Source: Motacilla alba alba (Eukaryota; Chordata; Aves; Passeriformes; Motacillidae). Taken from it: DNA of 64,000 nucleotides. Positions 1 through 12,513 of the stretch are shown piece after piece. A program made the position numbers and the translations under genes. Where the stretch lies: positions 29,850,911 through 29,914,910 of the forward strand of contig NC_052046.1 in assembly GCF_015832195.1 (NCBI RefSeq), given 5' to 3'. Position 1 is the stretch's first letter; every line of letters starts with the position of its first letter. The notes beneath the pieces were generated by a model that was not told where the DNA came from, did no database searches, and saw nothing but the letters and a program-made list of their open reading frames with translations.

Positions 1-71
1 ATGCATCTTTGATTGACCTTGTGTAACACACCATTGTTCCTCCTAAAATGAACATAATATTTTCATTTGGA

Positions 72-102
<31 letters not shown>

Positions 103-126
103 CATCTATCTATCCATCTATCTATC
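72..126. repeat. (ATCT)n tetranucleotide microsatellite
   Basis: About thirteen units of the four-base motif ATCT are visible, with two interruptions (TTCC and TATCC) in the second half. This is a simple sequence repeat and likely polymorphic in length between individuals. No gene lies nearby. Confidence 0.95.
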
Positions 127-304
127 CTCATAAAATTCCATATTAAGCATGTTCACATATTCCTTGAGAAGTGGCTTCAGGTGATCCCCTTTCTAATGCA
201 CACTTAACCTTTGCCCTTCATTTTTTGCAGCCTCAATTTGGGCTCAAATATTCAAAAATCTTTACTTTAGTTGTCGGTCTTACGGGTTGTCCTTGTTTTA
301 CCTC

Positions 305-1716
305 TGTCATGGTATGGCGCTGGCGCAATGCCAGTGCCCCCATGAAGACATATCCTCTCCCTGGTATCTGCTGTGAGATGCAATCAGAGACAGAGCAAAG
401 CAGGCCTCCTCTTGTGAACAAAGGGAAAAAAAAAACTTTATTATCTTACACCTATAGTAAAATGAACACACAGAGCAAAATGGAAACCTTTCAAACATTT
501 CTCCTCCCCCCACTCAATTTCCCACAGCATAAAACAAAACCTTAGATCTTTATCCAGTCCATCACCCTTCAAATAATCAACTCTCAGTCCATCTCCACCC
601 TTCCGACAATCACCTCTCATTTCATCAAGGAGAGAGGAGTCCCTCTTGCGCCACAGGCAATTTCCCCTGGAAACACAGCCGAGTCCAGTTGTGTTTCCCC
701 GTCACTCAGCACCACACGTCATGACTTCTTCCTTCCATGTCCAGTGCTCTCACCACTGCACATGGACCAGAGCTGCTTTTAGGGTTCCCTTTTCAAGGAT
801 GCTTCGCCCAGTTCCAGGAGAAAACGACAGTCTCTCACCTTTTCGGGACACTAGTCCCCCCCAATATTTCACCCCCTGGGGCCGAGGGGTCTCGAGAGCA
901 CCATCACCTCATCACCCGTCGTCTCCGCTCATATCACTCCTTTGGCACCAAGCCATCGCCTCCCCCTAAAATGCAGTCTCTGTATTACAGGAAAGGTTCT
1001 GTCCATGGCCATACAAGAAAAGTCCAGCCAAAAGCCACTCCATCATCTCCTCGCACCTAGAATTCTTCTCAACTTCTCTCGGTCCTTCTTCACCTTCACA
1101 GCTTGCACCACACTTGCTCATTTCCTCTTACTTTATCCCTGTCTCTCTTCTCCTTCAACTCCCGGAGGATCAGCATTTACAAGGTTTCCATCATCCCACA
1201 GAAGGGTTAAAATCAAAGTCTCTACTCGTCCAGAACTCCCACACTGGCTCTGCCGGGCACTCTTCCCATTGCCCCCCTTCTCCTTCTCGGCCAGACCAGT
1301 GCTATCAAATTTCAAGGTAGCACTGGCACCTCTCTATCTCTCTCTCCCTCCTGGGAAAGGGGGGCTGCCCGATGCCTCTCAGAGTTCTTCCACCCTTCCA
1401 TCTCTGTAGAGAACTCCCTCTTGTCCTACCGGGGCCTTCACCTCCCATCTCTGCCCAAGGCTCCGGCCTACCTCCCTCCGGCCTCGTGGCCTCCCCTCGC
1501 CCGCCCAGCTTTGGGCTGGGCAGGGGAGGTCTGACCTCTCCATCCACCGGAACCAAGAGAGAGTTCTCCTGGGAGTTCCTTGCTTTTAACCCCTGTGTTC
1601 TCAGAGGCATATCCATATCCTCAGTGGCCAAACCAGGTGCCAATATTCACATCTGAGCACCTATTGGTTTGACCACCACCACCTCCCAAAAACTCACTTC
1701 CTCTCAAACCACGACA
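305..1716 (-). mobile_element. Solo LTR of an endogenous retrovirus (about 1.4 kb) with 5-bp target duplication
   Basis: The element is bounded by ACCTC at 300-304 and again at 1717-1721, a direct 5-bp target-site duplication. On the + strand it begins TGTCATGG and ends CCACGACA, so it has the TG...CA ends of an LTR. The retroviral sense is minus: read on that strand it starts TGTCGTGGTTTGAG and carries an AATAAAG polyadenylation signal (+ strand 432-440 region) about 130 bases before its 3' end. It is GC-richer than the flanks. There is no gag, pol or env, so recombination between two LTRs probably removed the internal part. A 5-bp duplication is typical of ERVL-like (class III) elements, but the exact family needs a repeat library. 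The open frames inside it are incidental. Confidence 0.85.
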
Positions 1717-3851
1717 ACCTCTGAGAGTAGATTTGTGATTAAAAGCAACTAGAATATTTACATGCACTATAAGACAGGCCACTGGAGGGAAGACTTATTT
1801 AAATATTTGACAATTGACTACTTTCTGGTCTTATTTAATGAAATGATCTATTGCCTCCTAATAATTCTTTTATCAGAGGTAGGAGGAAGGTTTGCATTTT
1901 ACATTATTTTGAAGGCGAGACTTCCACTGTGTTGAAGCTAGTATCCAAAATCTTAATTTGAATGTATTTTCATAAAAGGCCATACCCAATAAGAATCTGT
2001 TTCATGGTCTGTTTCTACACTGTATTTCTGTCGCAATATTGACCGTTATTTAAATACAATTGAAAATCTGACAGGCAAGAAATTAAGGGGTTTATGCATT
2101 TTCTTTTTCAATGGTGCTATTACTGAGCTAATAATATTGCAATTAAATGTGACTTGAGGAGTTCATAATATTGGAAATTCTGACCAAGGCCTTTAGGGAT
2201 TTATGTGATAAATTGTTCCTTGTTCAAATGATTGCATTTTTGCCTGGACATTCTTGTATCAGCATGTCTGTTCTGTTCTGTTAGTTTATGAAAAAAAAGC
2301 AATGTATAGAATTGACAAATATTAGGAAAGAAGGAAAATTCCTTTCACTTCTTTTAAATCCATCTGATATCTGCAGGCAGACCTATCTTTTCCACCCCAG
2401 CCACTGCATATTTTTTGTAGCTTAGTATCAGTATGAGATGCAGTGCTCTCAGGGAGCTCACGGTGCTTCAATGGCACTTTGGCCTTGCTGAAGCAGGAGC
2501 CCTAACTATGCACCAGCTTGCTGGAAGCAGAGACACAGCTGGAAATATATACCTGCATTTTGCATGAGGCTTTTGAGGAGGCAGAAAAGTTTGAGGGGAT
2601 ATTTTGAAAACTGGCATCTCCATGCCCCCACAGGAGGCCTGCAGGAGGTAGCAGAGCCTGCACAGGGGCTGCATCCCGACTGTGAGCCTGGGAGCTGCTG
2701 TGTGTGCAGGCAGCTGCTCTGAGGCCACCAGCCCTGTGAGTACATCCTTACCTGGGAAGCAACTGCTGCAGCTACTTCTGCTTTCTTCTGGCTGGTCCTG
2801 TTGTTAACAGGGGAAAGGAGGTGTTGCCTGAACATCTCTGGATCGTGTAAGAACTGAATATAGAGGTTCTAGAGAGCATCTGTGTGTCAGAGGGTGCAGA
2901 GGGTCCCCTGCTTCCTTTCCTGGCAGCTGCATTGAATGCTCCTCTTAAAAATCAGGCCAGCACATATTCATTAAGATGAGGAATGATTATGTGCAGACAA
3001 AGCACACAGCTGTGAACTACTCCCAGAAGTATTTCTGTCAAGAATCATCAAATTTCTATATTTTACAAATGCTGTTTTTCTTGTCAGCCTTATTCAGTTT
3101 AAAGCCTTCAAATACAAAGAATAAAATTGTGGGGAATATTTTACTGACTTTATACACCGTTTACCTAGAGAATCCTGCTTGTAGTTTGGGGTTTTTTTCT
3201 TCCAGGATTTTTGATTAGCAATATAGACATCATGTATCATTTGGTGTCTATTCTTGAGTGCTTGGTAACATTTCTCTATTCCTGTTAAATATTATGTTGA
3301 AAATTGTTTTTTTGCATTTTTCATGTATTCTTTATTTTTTTTGAATTCCAGATAAATGTGGCAGCTCTAATATGCATGAGGGTAATGAACCTTTCAATGA
3401 CATTTTGATGAGATGTCAAGTTTAGCTGTTAGTTTGAGTGTTTGGGTTCTAATTAGTGGATCCAACCCAGCATAAACAAAGGTGGTGTGGCTTTTCCTTA
3501 CCATGTCGACTGAGAGGGAGCATGAGGTGGAAAATAAGAGGGCAGGCAGTCTGACAAATTGTAAAAGAATATGAAAGAATTGAAACTCCTGTTTGGTCTA
3601 AATCAGTGGTATTCATCCAACTTAATTTCTCTGAGATGCTTGTGTACAGAGAAGTGAAACCATAAAGCCTAAAAGTGTTTCAGAGAGAGAGATAGAAGAA
3701 GCTCACAAAGCCAAACGCAAAAGCTATGTGAGAAAAGAAGCAAACAGGAAAGAGTGTTCTAGTTCTTAAGCAGAGTTTGAATTGCTCCTGGTATATTGAG
3801 ATCACCATTCCTTTGAGTGAGAAGGTGTCTCCTTTTCATGGTTTAGTAAGA
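1717..3851. other. Non-coding stretch, no feature recognised
   Basis: AT-rich sequence with one somewhat GC-richer patch around 2,440-2,950. That patch has short open frames in two overlapping minus-strand frames, neither resembling a known protein. I see no splice-bounded exon, RNA gene or mobile element in it. Confidence 0.6.
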
Positions 3852-4600
3852 GATCACAGAACTGTAGAATAGTTTGGATTGCAAGGGGCCTTAAAGATCT
3901 CCTAGTTCCAGCCCCCCTGCCATGTTCAGGGACACCTTCCATGAGACCAGGCTGCTCACAACCATATCCAACTGAACCTAAGACATTTCCAGGGATGGCG
4001 CATCCCCAGCCTCTCTGGAGAACCTGTTCCAGTGCCTCACCACCCTCAGAGTAAAGAATTTCTTCCTAATATCTAATCTAAACCTGTTCTCTTTCAGTTT
4101 AAACCACTCCCCTTTTCTTGTCACTTCATGCCTTTATAAAAGTCCCTCTCCTCCTCGCTTTTGAGATCCCTTTATAGAGCAGAAGGTGTTCCTTGACTTC
4201 CCTGGAACCTTCTCTTTTCCAGGCTCAATAGAACCCCAAGTCACTTTGCCTGACTAGGACGGGTGTTTCAACAACCTGATCATCACTGTTGCCCTCCTGT
4301 GCACTAGTTCCAACAGCTCCATGTCCTTGTTATGTTGGAGGCCCCAGAGCTGGATGCAGCACTGCAGGTGAGGGCTTGCTAGAGCAGAGGAGATGAGCCA
4401 AATCCCTTCCCTTGCTTTGCTGGCCACACTTTTTGGAGCAGCCCAGGGCATGGTTGGCTTTCTGGGCTGCCAGTGCTGGGTCATGTCTGCCTTTTGGTGC
4501 ACCAACACCTCCAAGTCCTTTTTCGCAGGGCTACTCTCAATTATTTCCTACCCAGCATGTTGTGCTTGTCACGGATATAAGTTTGTGTCCTTCCCCGCAA
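3852..4600 (-). mobile_element. CR1 LINE fragment (3' part)
   Basis: The + strand starts with the reverse complement of the CR1 3' end (ATCACAGAACTGTAGAAT). It continues through familiar CR1 landmarks: the 'dismay of dropped' segment around CTCTGGAGAACCTGTTCCAG, AAAGAATTTCTTCC and GAGCTGGATGCAGCACTGCAGG. The element is therefore minus-sense and 5'-truncated, which is normal for CR1 insertion. It is diverged and has many stops, so it is inactive. The inner boundary near 4.6 kb is approximate. Confidence 0.9.
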
Positions 4601-5577
4601 CCTGCATAGGTTACCGTACTATGCAACATAGATCCATTTGTCTTTCTAGTTACGTTTTCTTGCAAATAGCATATCTACATTATTTTTCATTATTTTCAGC
4701 GGTTATAGGTACTGACACATCAGCAGAAAAAACTGAAGTGTATTGCCTTAATCAATGCTGATATCAAAAGTAAGGAAGTTTTGATTTTCTTGTGGGAAAT
4801 AACTACCACAAATACTCTAAAGGGATGGATATGGATCTAAGTGTGTATCTCTAGATTAATTTTATAGGGTAGTTACAGGAAAAGAACACTTTGGAAAATT
4901 GTAATCTATGGTATACAAAATAGTTTGAATTATTATTTTTAAGGCTGCGTGAATTATAAATTTTTTAAGATTATCAAACTTCCAGACAACTGGCAAATAA
5001 GCCAATATGAACAAGTACTTACAGTCATTTAGAATTTCTTTATTATTCATGAACATATTTAACAATACCTATGAAACCCATATCTAGGAAAAATCAATGC
5101 ATCAGAGTTTAAAGAGAGCTGCTATTATAGGCATTTATTGAGTGAGCACGTCTATAAGTGGAATGTACTCAGAAACAAATGGAATAGACTATACCACACT
5201 GAATATAAGGAATTCTTGCTGCTTTTACTGCAGGGCTCTAATCTTAATCCAAAGATCTTTTATTTAGATCATTTGTGACAGCTGGTAATGAAGTGTACTT
5301 AAAAAAAAAAAAAAGAAATTGTAAATGAAGTCTTTTTTGTGTGGAAATTAAAGACAATTTGTCACATCCTCAAACAATGTGGAAAGTATGTAGTATGTAC
5401 AATATCAATAAAAAATGAACATTTAAGATTTGTCTTTCCTGGTGATAAACATACTTCTAAGAAAAACTGGGGGAAGTGGCATATTTCATTAAAACAGATT
5501 GCTTTCTATAATAGGAAAATAGGAAAGTTATGAACAAAAAAGCAAAGGAATGGAGATCTTTAGCAGAAATGGCAGTT
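4601..5577. other. Non-coding stretch, nothing recognised
   Basis: AT-rich sequence with a run of A at 5,300-5,313. No coding, RNA or mobile signal seen. Confidence 0.6.
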
Positions 5578-5920
5578 TCACAGAATCACAGAATGGGTTA
5601 GGATGGGGCCACAGTGAGTCCACTAGTCTGACTCCTCTGCTCAAGCATCCTCATACCAGAGCACCTGGCACAGGATTTTGTCCAGACAGTTCTTGAATAT
5701 CTCCAGTGAGGGAGACTCCAGAGCCTCTCTGGGCAGTCTGTTCCAGTGCACGGTCACCTGCAGGGTAAAGGAGTTCTTCCTCATATGCTGATGGATCATA
5801 TTGTGCATCAGTTTCTGCCCATTGCCTCTTGTCTTGTTACTTGACCAAGAAGGCTCCTTGACAGCCTTTCTGCAGATATTTATAGACCCTGGTGAGGTCC
5901 TCTTTCAGTAACTTCCCTGC
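5578..5920 (-). mobile_element. CR1 LINE fragment (short 3' end)
   Basis: It begins on the + strand with TCACAGAATCACAGAATGG, the inverted CR1 tail. It then runs through CTCTGGGCAGTCTGTTCCAG, GTAAAGGAGTTCTTCCTCAT and CTTGTCTTGTTACTTGACCA, all typical of the CR1 3' untranslated/ORF2 end. It is about 340 bp, 5'-truncated and minus-sense, and better preserved than the copy at 3.85 kb. Confidence 0.92.
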
Positions 5921-8428
5921 AAAATTACTGTTTTCTCCAAAATTTAGAAGTACTTGTCTAACACTTCTTCAATAATGTGATGGTGTGTTGTTTTTTTTTT
6001 TATGACAACATTTTATAGTGTAAGATCTTGCACAGAATAAGCAATATTATAACGCTAATATTTAAAAGCATATTGCATTGTGCATATTGCATTGCATTAG
6101 GTTGATAAGACTTAATTAGCTCAAATGAAAGCATCATCAATTTAATGAAAAATACTCTGAAAAATATATCTTTTTTTAGATATCTTTGGTAGCAGAATTT
6201 TAAAACATGGCTTCCCTTTTATTGTGTTAGACTTGCTATTATTGACAATAGAAAGGCAAATCAAAGTAAAGGCTGGTATACCCTTGTTACCTGTCTGCTG
6301 GTTAGATTATTTTTTCAGGATATTGGAAAGAGGAGTCAACATTGGCTTAGTTAATCTAAATTATTTAGTGCTTCTTAGAGTCAGAAGCTGGTGTTCCATT
6401 ACCATCCCCCTTGAAAACTGTTCAAAGTCTCAGTAAGTTAATTCTGATGTTGATTATGATGCTGGTGGTGGTTGTTTTTCTTGTTATTATCAGTTTCATC
6501 AAGTCACATTTTTTACTGGAGAAATACATGCTCCTCAACATAATTAATTCAAGGGCTGGAGGTGAGGGAACTATTTTCCAGAATTTTAGGCCCACTTTAC
6601 ATCAATAGCTAGCAAAGAAAAGATACTGAGGATAAGAGGAAGACTACTGGACTGCTGGTAAAAGTTATCTCAGGGCAATAGCAGATGAAAAATGAAATTC
6701 ACCACATCCACCTGCAAACTATATTTCCACTCAGTCCCAAAAGTTTTGGAAAAAAACACTTTTGCTGTAGAAGAGTACTACTAATTCCTCAATATCTATT
6801 TTTTCTCTGTATCTATCACCACTTCTTACATTTTTGTGGACTTTGGAAGGCTTTTTTTAAGCATTGTATCCATTTGTTCCATTAAGAATGTGACAGTCAT
6901 TAATTATTTTAAGGACCATTTGTATTTTATCAGGGTTTTTAAGTCTATGCTAGTATATATTTTCTTGAAATATGCAAAAATCACCACAGGGACTTATATA
7001 CAGTGAATTGAAAATTTTCTTCATTACTGAAGTAGTTGATAATGTGCTAATTCAAAAATATTGTAGCCCTAATTTAGCCAGGGAATTAGCTAAATCATTA
7101 ATTAATGATTAATTTACACTGAAAATCACAGATAACTAGTGATCCATACGGACTAATGCTATGTGAGGTTCCCCTCACACCAAAAGAGCAAGGAGATTTA
7201 AATGTCTTACACCAAAATATACTGCTTGGTCAGTCTTCACTTCAATAAAAATTCAAAGAAGCAAAACTCAAAACTGCATTTATTCTTCCTCAGATCCTGT
7301 ATTTTAAATATAAATGTTTTTGTACTATATTATAAAGAAATATATAAACCTGTCTACTGTAATTGATTTTGCAGTCTTGCCTAGGGCTCATTGGCAGCTT
7401 AGCAGGGTTTTAGATTCCAAGGTCTATTTCTGCCATCCAGCCACAATCACAATGATACAGTAAGTTGCATATATTTGCTGAGTGCAAGAGCAGATGGTAA
7501 TGTTAACTCACTAGCAATTCTTTTTTTCACGAAATATTTCTTTATAGGGTAATTCTGTCTAATCAGGAGAATTTTCACTCTGTCTTGTAGAAGTTTTATT
7601 GAAGAAGTTTCTGGAATTTTTTGAAAAATATAGTTAATAAAGTGCACCTTTTTAGATAATTTTCTTTCTGTAATCTTTTTTGTCTCTATAAAAAAAAAGC
7701 CACAAACATTTCCGTTCAATTTATACAAAGTTTTCACAGACTCCACACACTTTCTGACAAATCACTCTTACAACAGTCTATGCTTTTTTCAGAAATACTG
7801 ATCTCCTTATTTCTCTTGCACTATTCCGTCAGGTGGAAAAGGTTACATAGTACAGCTTTCACACATACGTTCATTTCTCACTAAGAAATTTCATATGCAT
7901 TTGGCTTTTTCTGTGTAGCCCTGTGCCATGGTCAGGGGAAGCAGTAACATGGAGTGTGCAAAGGAGTGACTGCTTTAGTTACCCTTTTAATGCAATTCTC
8001 TTCCATTTGTTATGACTCTTGGGGATGGTCCTGTACAGGGCCAGAAGATGGACTTGATGATTCTTGTCGGTCTCGTCCACCTTGGTATATTTTGTGATAC
8101 TTCTGGCAAAACTGGTGGTTCCCTTTCTTAAACTAGGCTTGAGCTTCTTAAAATTAAAAACCTCACATCTGGACACTGGATGTGTGGAGGAGCATCTTTC
8201 ATTCTTGACAGGTTGGTTGCATGAAGTGCTGTGGGCCTTTATCTCTCAGCCACTGTGAGGGCATTCTGGCAAAGAAGTTTTGCTTTCATAGAGGAAATCT
8301 TTTTTCCTCTTTTCAGACAAAGATTTTTTTTCCTATACTAGCATTTTCATATATCATCATAATTCCATAAGAATCCAAGTAAATTCTGAAAAATCTTTTC
8401 CTATTAAATATATATAAATTAAAATGTA
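5921..8428. other. Non-coding AT-rich stretch
   Basis: No gene or mobile element recognised. It holds a perfect 18-bp palindrome (7,093-7,110, centred on ATTAAT) and short internal repeats of GCATATTGCATT near 6,069-6,095. Confidence 0.55.
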
Positions 8429-8429
8429 C

Positions 8430-8470
8430 TATATATATATGTGTGTATACACACACACACACACACACAT
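8430..8470. repeat. Compound (AT)n(GT)n(AC)n microsatellite
   Basis: A TA run passes into GTGTGTATAC and then into about thirteen AC units. The TATGTGTGTATACACACAC part is self-complementary and can form a hairpin. Confidence 0.9.
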
Positions 8471-8500
8471 ATTTGCATATTAGTGTTACGCATGTGCATT

Positions 8501-9540
8501 TGTGCTGGTTTGACCCTGGCTGGATGTCAGGTGCCCTCACAAGCTGTTCTATGACTCCGTGCCTCAGCTGAATAGAGGAGAAAAAAATTAACCAATGGCT
8601 CATTATAGTTGAGATAAGGACAAGGAGAGATCATTCAGTAATTATTGTTACAGGCAAAAGAGGCTCAGCTCATGGACATTATTTAATTTCTTGCCAGCCA
8701 AAGCAGACTAGCTTCCATTAACCCCTCCCTTACTCCTGGACTCAGTGTAATTTCTAAATTCTCTATCTCCTACCCCTGAGCAGTACAGGTAGATGTGGAT
8801 CTGAAGTCAATTCATCACACCTTATCTCTGACACTCCTTCCTACTCAAGGAAGACTCCTCACCCTGTTCCCCTGCCACAGTGTGAGGTCCTTCCCACGGG
8901 TAACAGTCCTCCACAAACTTCACCAACATGGGTCCTTCCCACTGGTTGCAGTTCTTCACAAGCTACCGCCATTGTGGATCCCTCCCATGGGGTCAGTCCT
9001 TCAGGAACAGGCTGCTCCAGTGTGGGGAACTTGTGGAGTGACAAGTCCCATCAGCAAACCTGCTCCTGTGTCGGCTCTGCTATCCACAGGTCCTGCCAGG
9101 ACCCTCCTCTAGTGCAGGCTTCCCATGGGATCACAGTCTGCTTTGAGCATTCACCCAGTTTGGCATGGAGTCCTGCACAAGCTGCAGGTGGATCTCTACT
9201 CCCCCTGGGGCTGCAGGGACACAGCTGCCTCACCATGGGCTTCAAGGGATTCTCTCCCCCAGCATGGAGCCCTTCCTGCCCCTCCATTTCCACTGACCTT
9301 GGTGTCTGCAGAGTTCTTTCTGTCACATATTCTCACTTCTATGGCTGCTGTAGTGCAGCCATATTTTTCCTTCTTAAATACATTATCACATCACTGTCAT
9401 TGATGGTCTCAGCCTTCTGTTGGTTACACTGTAAGGAGAGAGCACTGCAAGAAAGGAGGACTTGTATCAATTGGTATGAGGTAGACACAGAATTTTTTTC
9501 TTTCCAGAAAAAAAAGTCTGTCCTGCTCTAGCACTCCTCA
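8501..9540 (-). mobile_element. Endogenous retrovirus LTR, about 1 kb, diverged
   Basis: The + strand starts TGTGCTGGTTTGACCCTGGCTGGATG. I recognise this as the inverted 3' end of a common avian LTR family whose sense strand ends in CAGGGTCAAACCAGCACA. Further landmarks follow in the expected order: AGATAAGGACAAGGAGAGATCA, TCAATTCATCACACCTTATCTCTGAC, a block of degenerate 30-40-bp repeats with TTCCCACGGG and CAGTCCTTCA cores (8,885-9,200), and CTGACCTTGGTGTCTGCAGAGTT. The sense strand is minus. The far end is diverged and I could not find a target duplication, so 9,540 is approximate. There is no retroviral coding region. The longest open frame inside (8,974-9,531 on +) is antisense LTR sequence and not a gene. 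Confidence 0.82.
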
Positions 9541-10190
9541 AGTGCTGAGTCTGCCACAGTCAAAGACCAGCTACATAAGATGTGAGATTTGAGACAACAA
9601 TGGACATAGCCTGAGGGAGGTGTATTGAACACTAACTTGTACCATAGAGCTGTCCTAAAAACAAGCTTATTCTATTCCTGCAAGTTCAGGAGGCAAGACT
9701 CTACTCCAGCTATCATAAGCAGGTCCATGCAATACCCCACAATGCTATAAACTTTTTTCCATCATACTGTCATACTCACAGAGCATAGCAGTTTTGATGC
9801 TTTCTGAGAAAAATCCAGTTTGTTGTCTGCAATGAAGCATCAAAGGAGAGACCGCAAAGAAATAAGCCCTGGGCAACTGCTCTTAGGTATCTCTTATACA
9901 TGACAGGGTGGAATATTGTTTTTGAAGGGTACGACTTGCAAAATGATGATTGTTTCTTCTCAAAGTTTTTGAAAAGAGCAGACTGTGATTAGGTAAAAAA
10001 TTAAAGTCTTCTTGTTCTGAGTATGTAAAAATATCTACTGGTTACAAATTAGAGTAAGCAGTCTTACCATAGGGTTTTGTCCAGAAGTAACCATGGGTGT
10101 GGAACAAACTCATTTCTACATGTCAAGTGTATTGCTTAATTTCTTGTTTTACTTTTTCTTTTATCTTCTTTTTTTTTTTTTTTTTTAATT
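9541..10190. other. Non-coding stretch ending in a T-rich tract
   Basis: Nothing coding recognised. A T run (about 10,169-10,186) sits directly before the CR1 element that follows. Confidence 0.55.
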
Positions 10191-10191
10191 T

Positions 10192-10846
10192 CCTGGCTCG
10201 ATATGAGCCAGCAGTGTACCCAGGTGGCCAAGAAGGGCAGTGGCATCCTGGCCTGTGTCTAGAACGGCGTGGCCAGCAGGACGAGGGCAGTGATCGTGCC
10301 CCGGTACCGGGCACTGGGGAGGCCTCACCTCAAGTCTGTGCTCAGTTCTGGGCCCCTCACTTTAAAAGGGACACTGAGGGGCTGGAGCCTGTCCAGCGAA
10401 GGGCAGCGAGGCTCCTGAAAAGACTGTAGAACACCTCTCATGAGGGACAGCTGGGGGAGCTGGGGTTGTTTACCCTCAAAAAGAGGAGGCTCAGGGGAGA
10501 CCTCATTGCTTTTTGCAGCTCCCTGTAAGGAGATTGAGGTGAGTCGGGGCCTGTATCTGCTACAGTGCCTGCAGTGAGAGGGCAAGAGGAAATGGCCTCA
10601 GGCTGAGACAAGGGAGAGTCAGATTACACACTAGAAAAAGCTTTCTTGCTCTTAGGGTAGTCATGTTTTGGAATAGGATGCAGCACAGAGGTGGTGGAGT
10701 CACCATCCCTGGAGGTATTCAAGAGGCATCTGGATCTGGCATTGGGTGATGTAGTTTAGGGATTTGGGGCAGTGCTGGGTTGGTGGTTGGACTGGATGAT
10801 CTTAAACATCTCTTCTAAACTTGATGGTCCTATGCGCTTATGATTG
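10192..10846 (+). mobile_element. CR1 LINE fragment (3' part)
   Basis: This copy is plus-sense. It opens with the CR1 reverse-transcriptase tail (CTCGATATGAGCCAGCAGTG, CCCAGGTGGCCAAGAAGG), then CAGTTCTGGGCCCCTCAC, GACCTCATTGC, CCTGGAGGTATTCAAGAGGC and TTGGACTGGATGATCTTAAA. It ends near TGGTCCTATGCGCTTATG, a decayed form of the terminal octamer repeat. It is 5'-truncated with frameshifts and stops. It points opposite to the other CR1 copies in this region. Confidence 0.93.
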
Positions 10847-12512
10847 CTTTACTTCACCATTTAAAATCTCAGAGGTTTTGGGCATACTAACTGCTTTAAT
10901 CAACAAAAAACTACCATAAAGGTATAAATATTTATATACCTGTGTATGTATACCTTATAAATATATAAAGAAGCTCTTGAATGTGTCATGCAGTTTCAAT
11001 GGCTTTCTATGTCTTGTTCTGCCAAATAGTTGATTTATAAATTATCTCTGTTACTATTCTGCATAAAAATATTTCTAACTTAAAAAGCAAGCAAGGCTTT
11101 TTTTTCAGAAAAACTATAACCATGAGTACATGGACCACCTGACCTACAGATATTTTAGTGGTAAGTACTAGAATATTAATACCTTAATCAGTGATCACTC
11201 ACCCTTCAACAGGGTATTCAGGTTTTGTGAAGATATCCAGGTTTTGGGAAGATTAATATTTGTGCTGAAATCTGTGCTGCCATAACTGTAAACAGTCTTT
11301 TGATTATTTAGGAGAATGTACTGGGAGCAAGGCAGATGCTGAAGACATTCAGCTCATAAAAAAGAAAAACTTACATAATTTTTCAGGTACCACTGAACAC
11401 AGACACAGCCAAGCTTATGTAACTCAAAGACTTCCCTCTGTTGGCAAAAAGTCACAAAATAATTTAATATATACCAACTTGTAAACCACTATTTTCCCTT
11501 TTTATACTGTTTCATGGCAAGACCTCTTCCTATTTTTAGCCTCTTAAAGTAGTGTTTGGGAGTATTTTTATTGGAATAGCTGTGCTCTGTAAAAGGTGAA
11601 TTTCCTTTCAGGTCAAATACAGCCTAAAACTGGAATGTGTTTATCAAAAGGTGCCCACAGGAAATGTACTAAATGTGATCAATATGTACTGGCACATTTT
11701 TGGGTGTGTGGCAGAATGTCAAAAAGTTACATCTTCTGGGCTTGGTACTGGTCCAGCTCCACATATGTGACTGAAGTGAGAGCTCAATGCAGTAAATGCC
11801 TCACCAGATCATTTTATTGTTTTCCCTCTAATCTAGGTAGTGAATCAGTTAGAAAAATCTAACAAAGTTTTCTCAGGCAACATGTAATAAAATATTTGCC
11901 TGAGCTGTGATATAAACAGACATAAATCAATAAATGCTGTTATTTCCAGGGTAATAGTCAAAAAAGTACTAAAAAAACAAACAAAAAAAACCCCAAAACA
12001 AACAAACACACACCACAAAAACTGAAAGTAATTGCAGTATGAGAATGGATATGAAGGAAATAAAGGAGGTAATGTGCATTGCATATTTCAGAATGAGAGC
12101 TCACTAGGCAAATCATGGTTTCAAATAGTCTCAGCTTTACATTTAATAGTTTTGAGCTAAGAAAAATTGTATTTATCTAGCTGGGTGATGGAACGCAGGA
12201 AAAAATTGGATTACCTGGAACAAAAATACAGCCTTAAGCTAATCCAAGGTAAGGTGGGCCTTTATGAAAAAGAAGATAATTTTTTTTTTCTATCTGGCTT
12301 TATCTTCTGCTGTGCTTCCTTGGTAAGCAGAAACAATGCCCAAACTGAATCTTAAGAAATACCCACTGCTATACAAATTTGGTGTGGTCTGGGGAGTTCA
12401 TCTGCACAAAGGCAAAGAAATGCTTTCACTTCTCATTCTTTAGTGGAAGTCTGCTGATATTCAAAAAAGAACACATTGTCTTGCATTGCTTTAGTTCTGG
12501 CTTTTACTGTTC
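10847..12512. other. Non-coding AT-rich stretch
   Basis: No gene recognised. An A/C-rich low-complexity patch (AAACAAACAAAAAAAACC type) lies at about 11,968-12,020. Confidence 0.55.
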
Positions 12513-12513
12513 A

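Noticed and set aside
646..1409. Several overlapping + strand ORFs of 107-155 residues
   Set aside because: They are antisense reads through the GC-rich solo LTR (305-1716) and open in multiple frames, as expected from composition.
7093..7110. 18-bp palindrome centred on ATTAAT
   Set aside because: Real, but made only of A/T-rich steps in AT-rich DNA. One such palindrome in 64 kb is not surprising.
8974..9531. 185-residue + strand ORF, the longest in the window
   Set aside because: It lies wholly within the antisense of a recognised LTR. Its composition follows the LTR repeats and it matches no protein family.
10097..10429. 110-residue + strand ORF
   Set aside because: The second half is the CR1 reverse-transcriptase tail and the first half is a T-rich tract read as Phe. 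It is a mobile-element remnant, not a gene.
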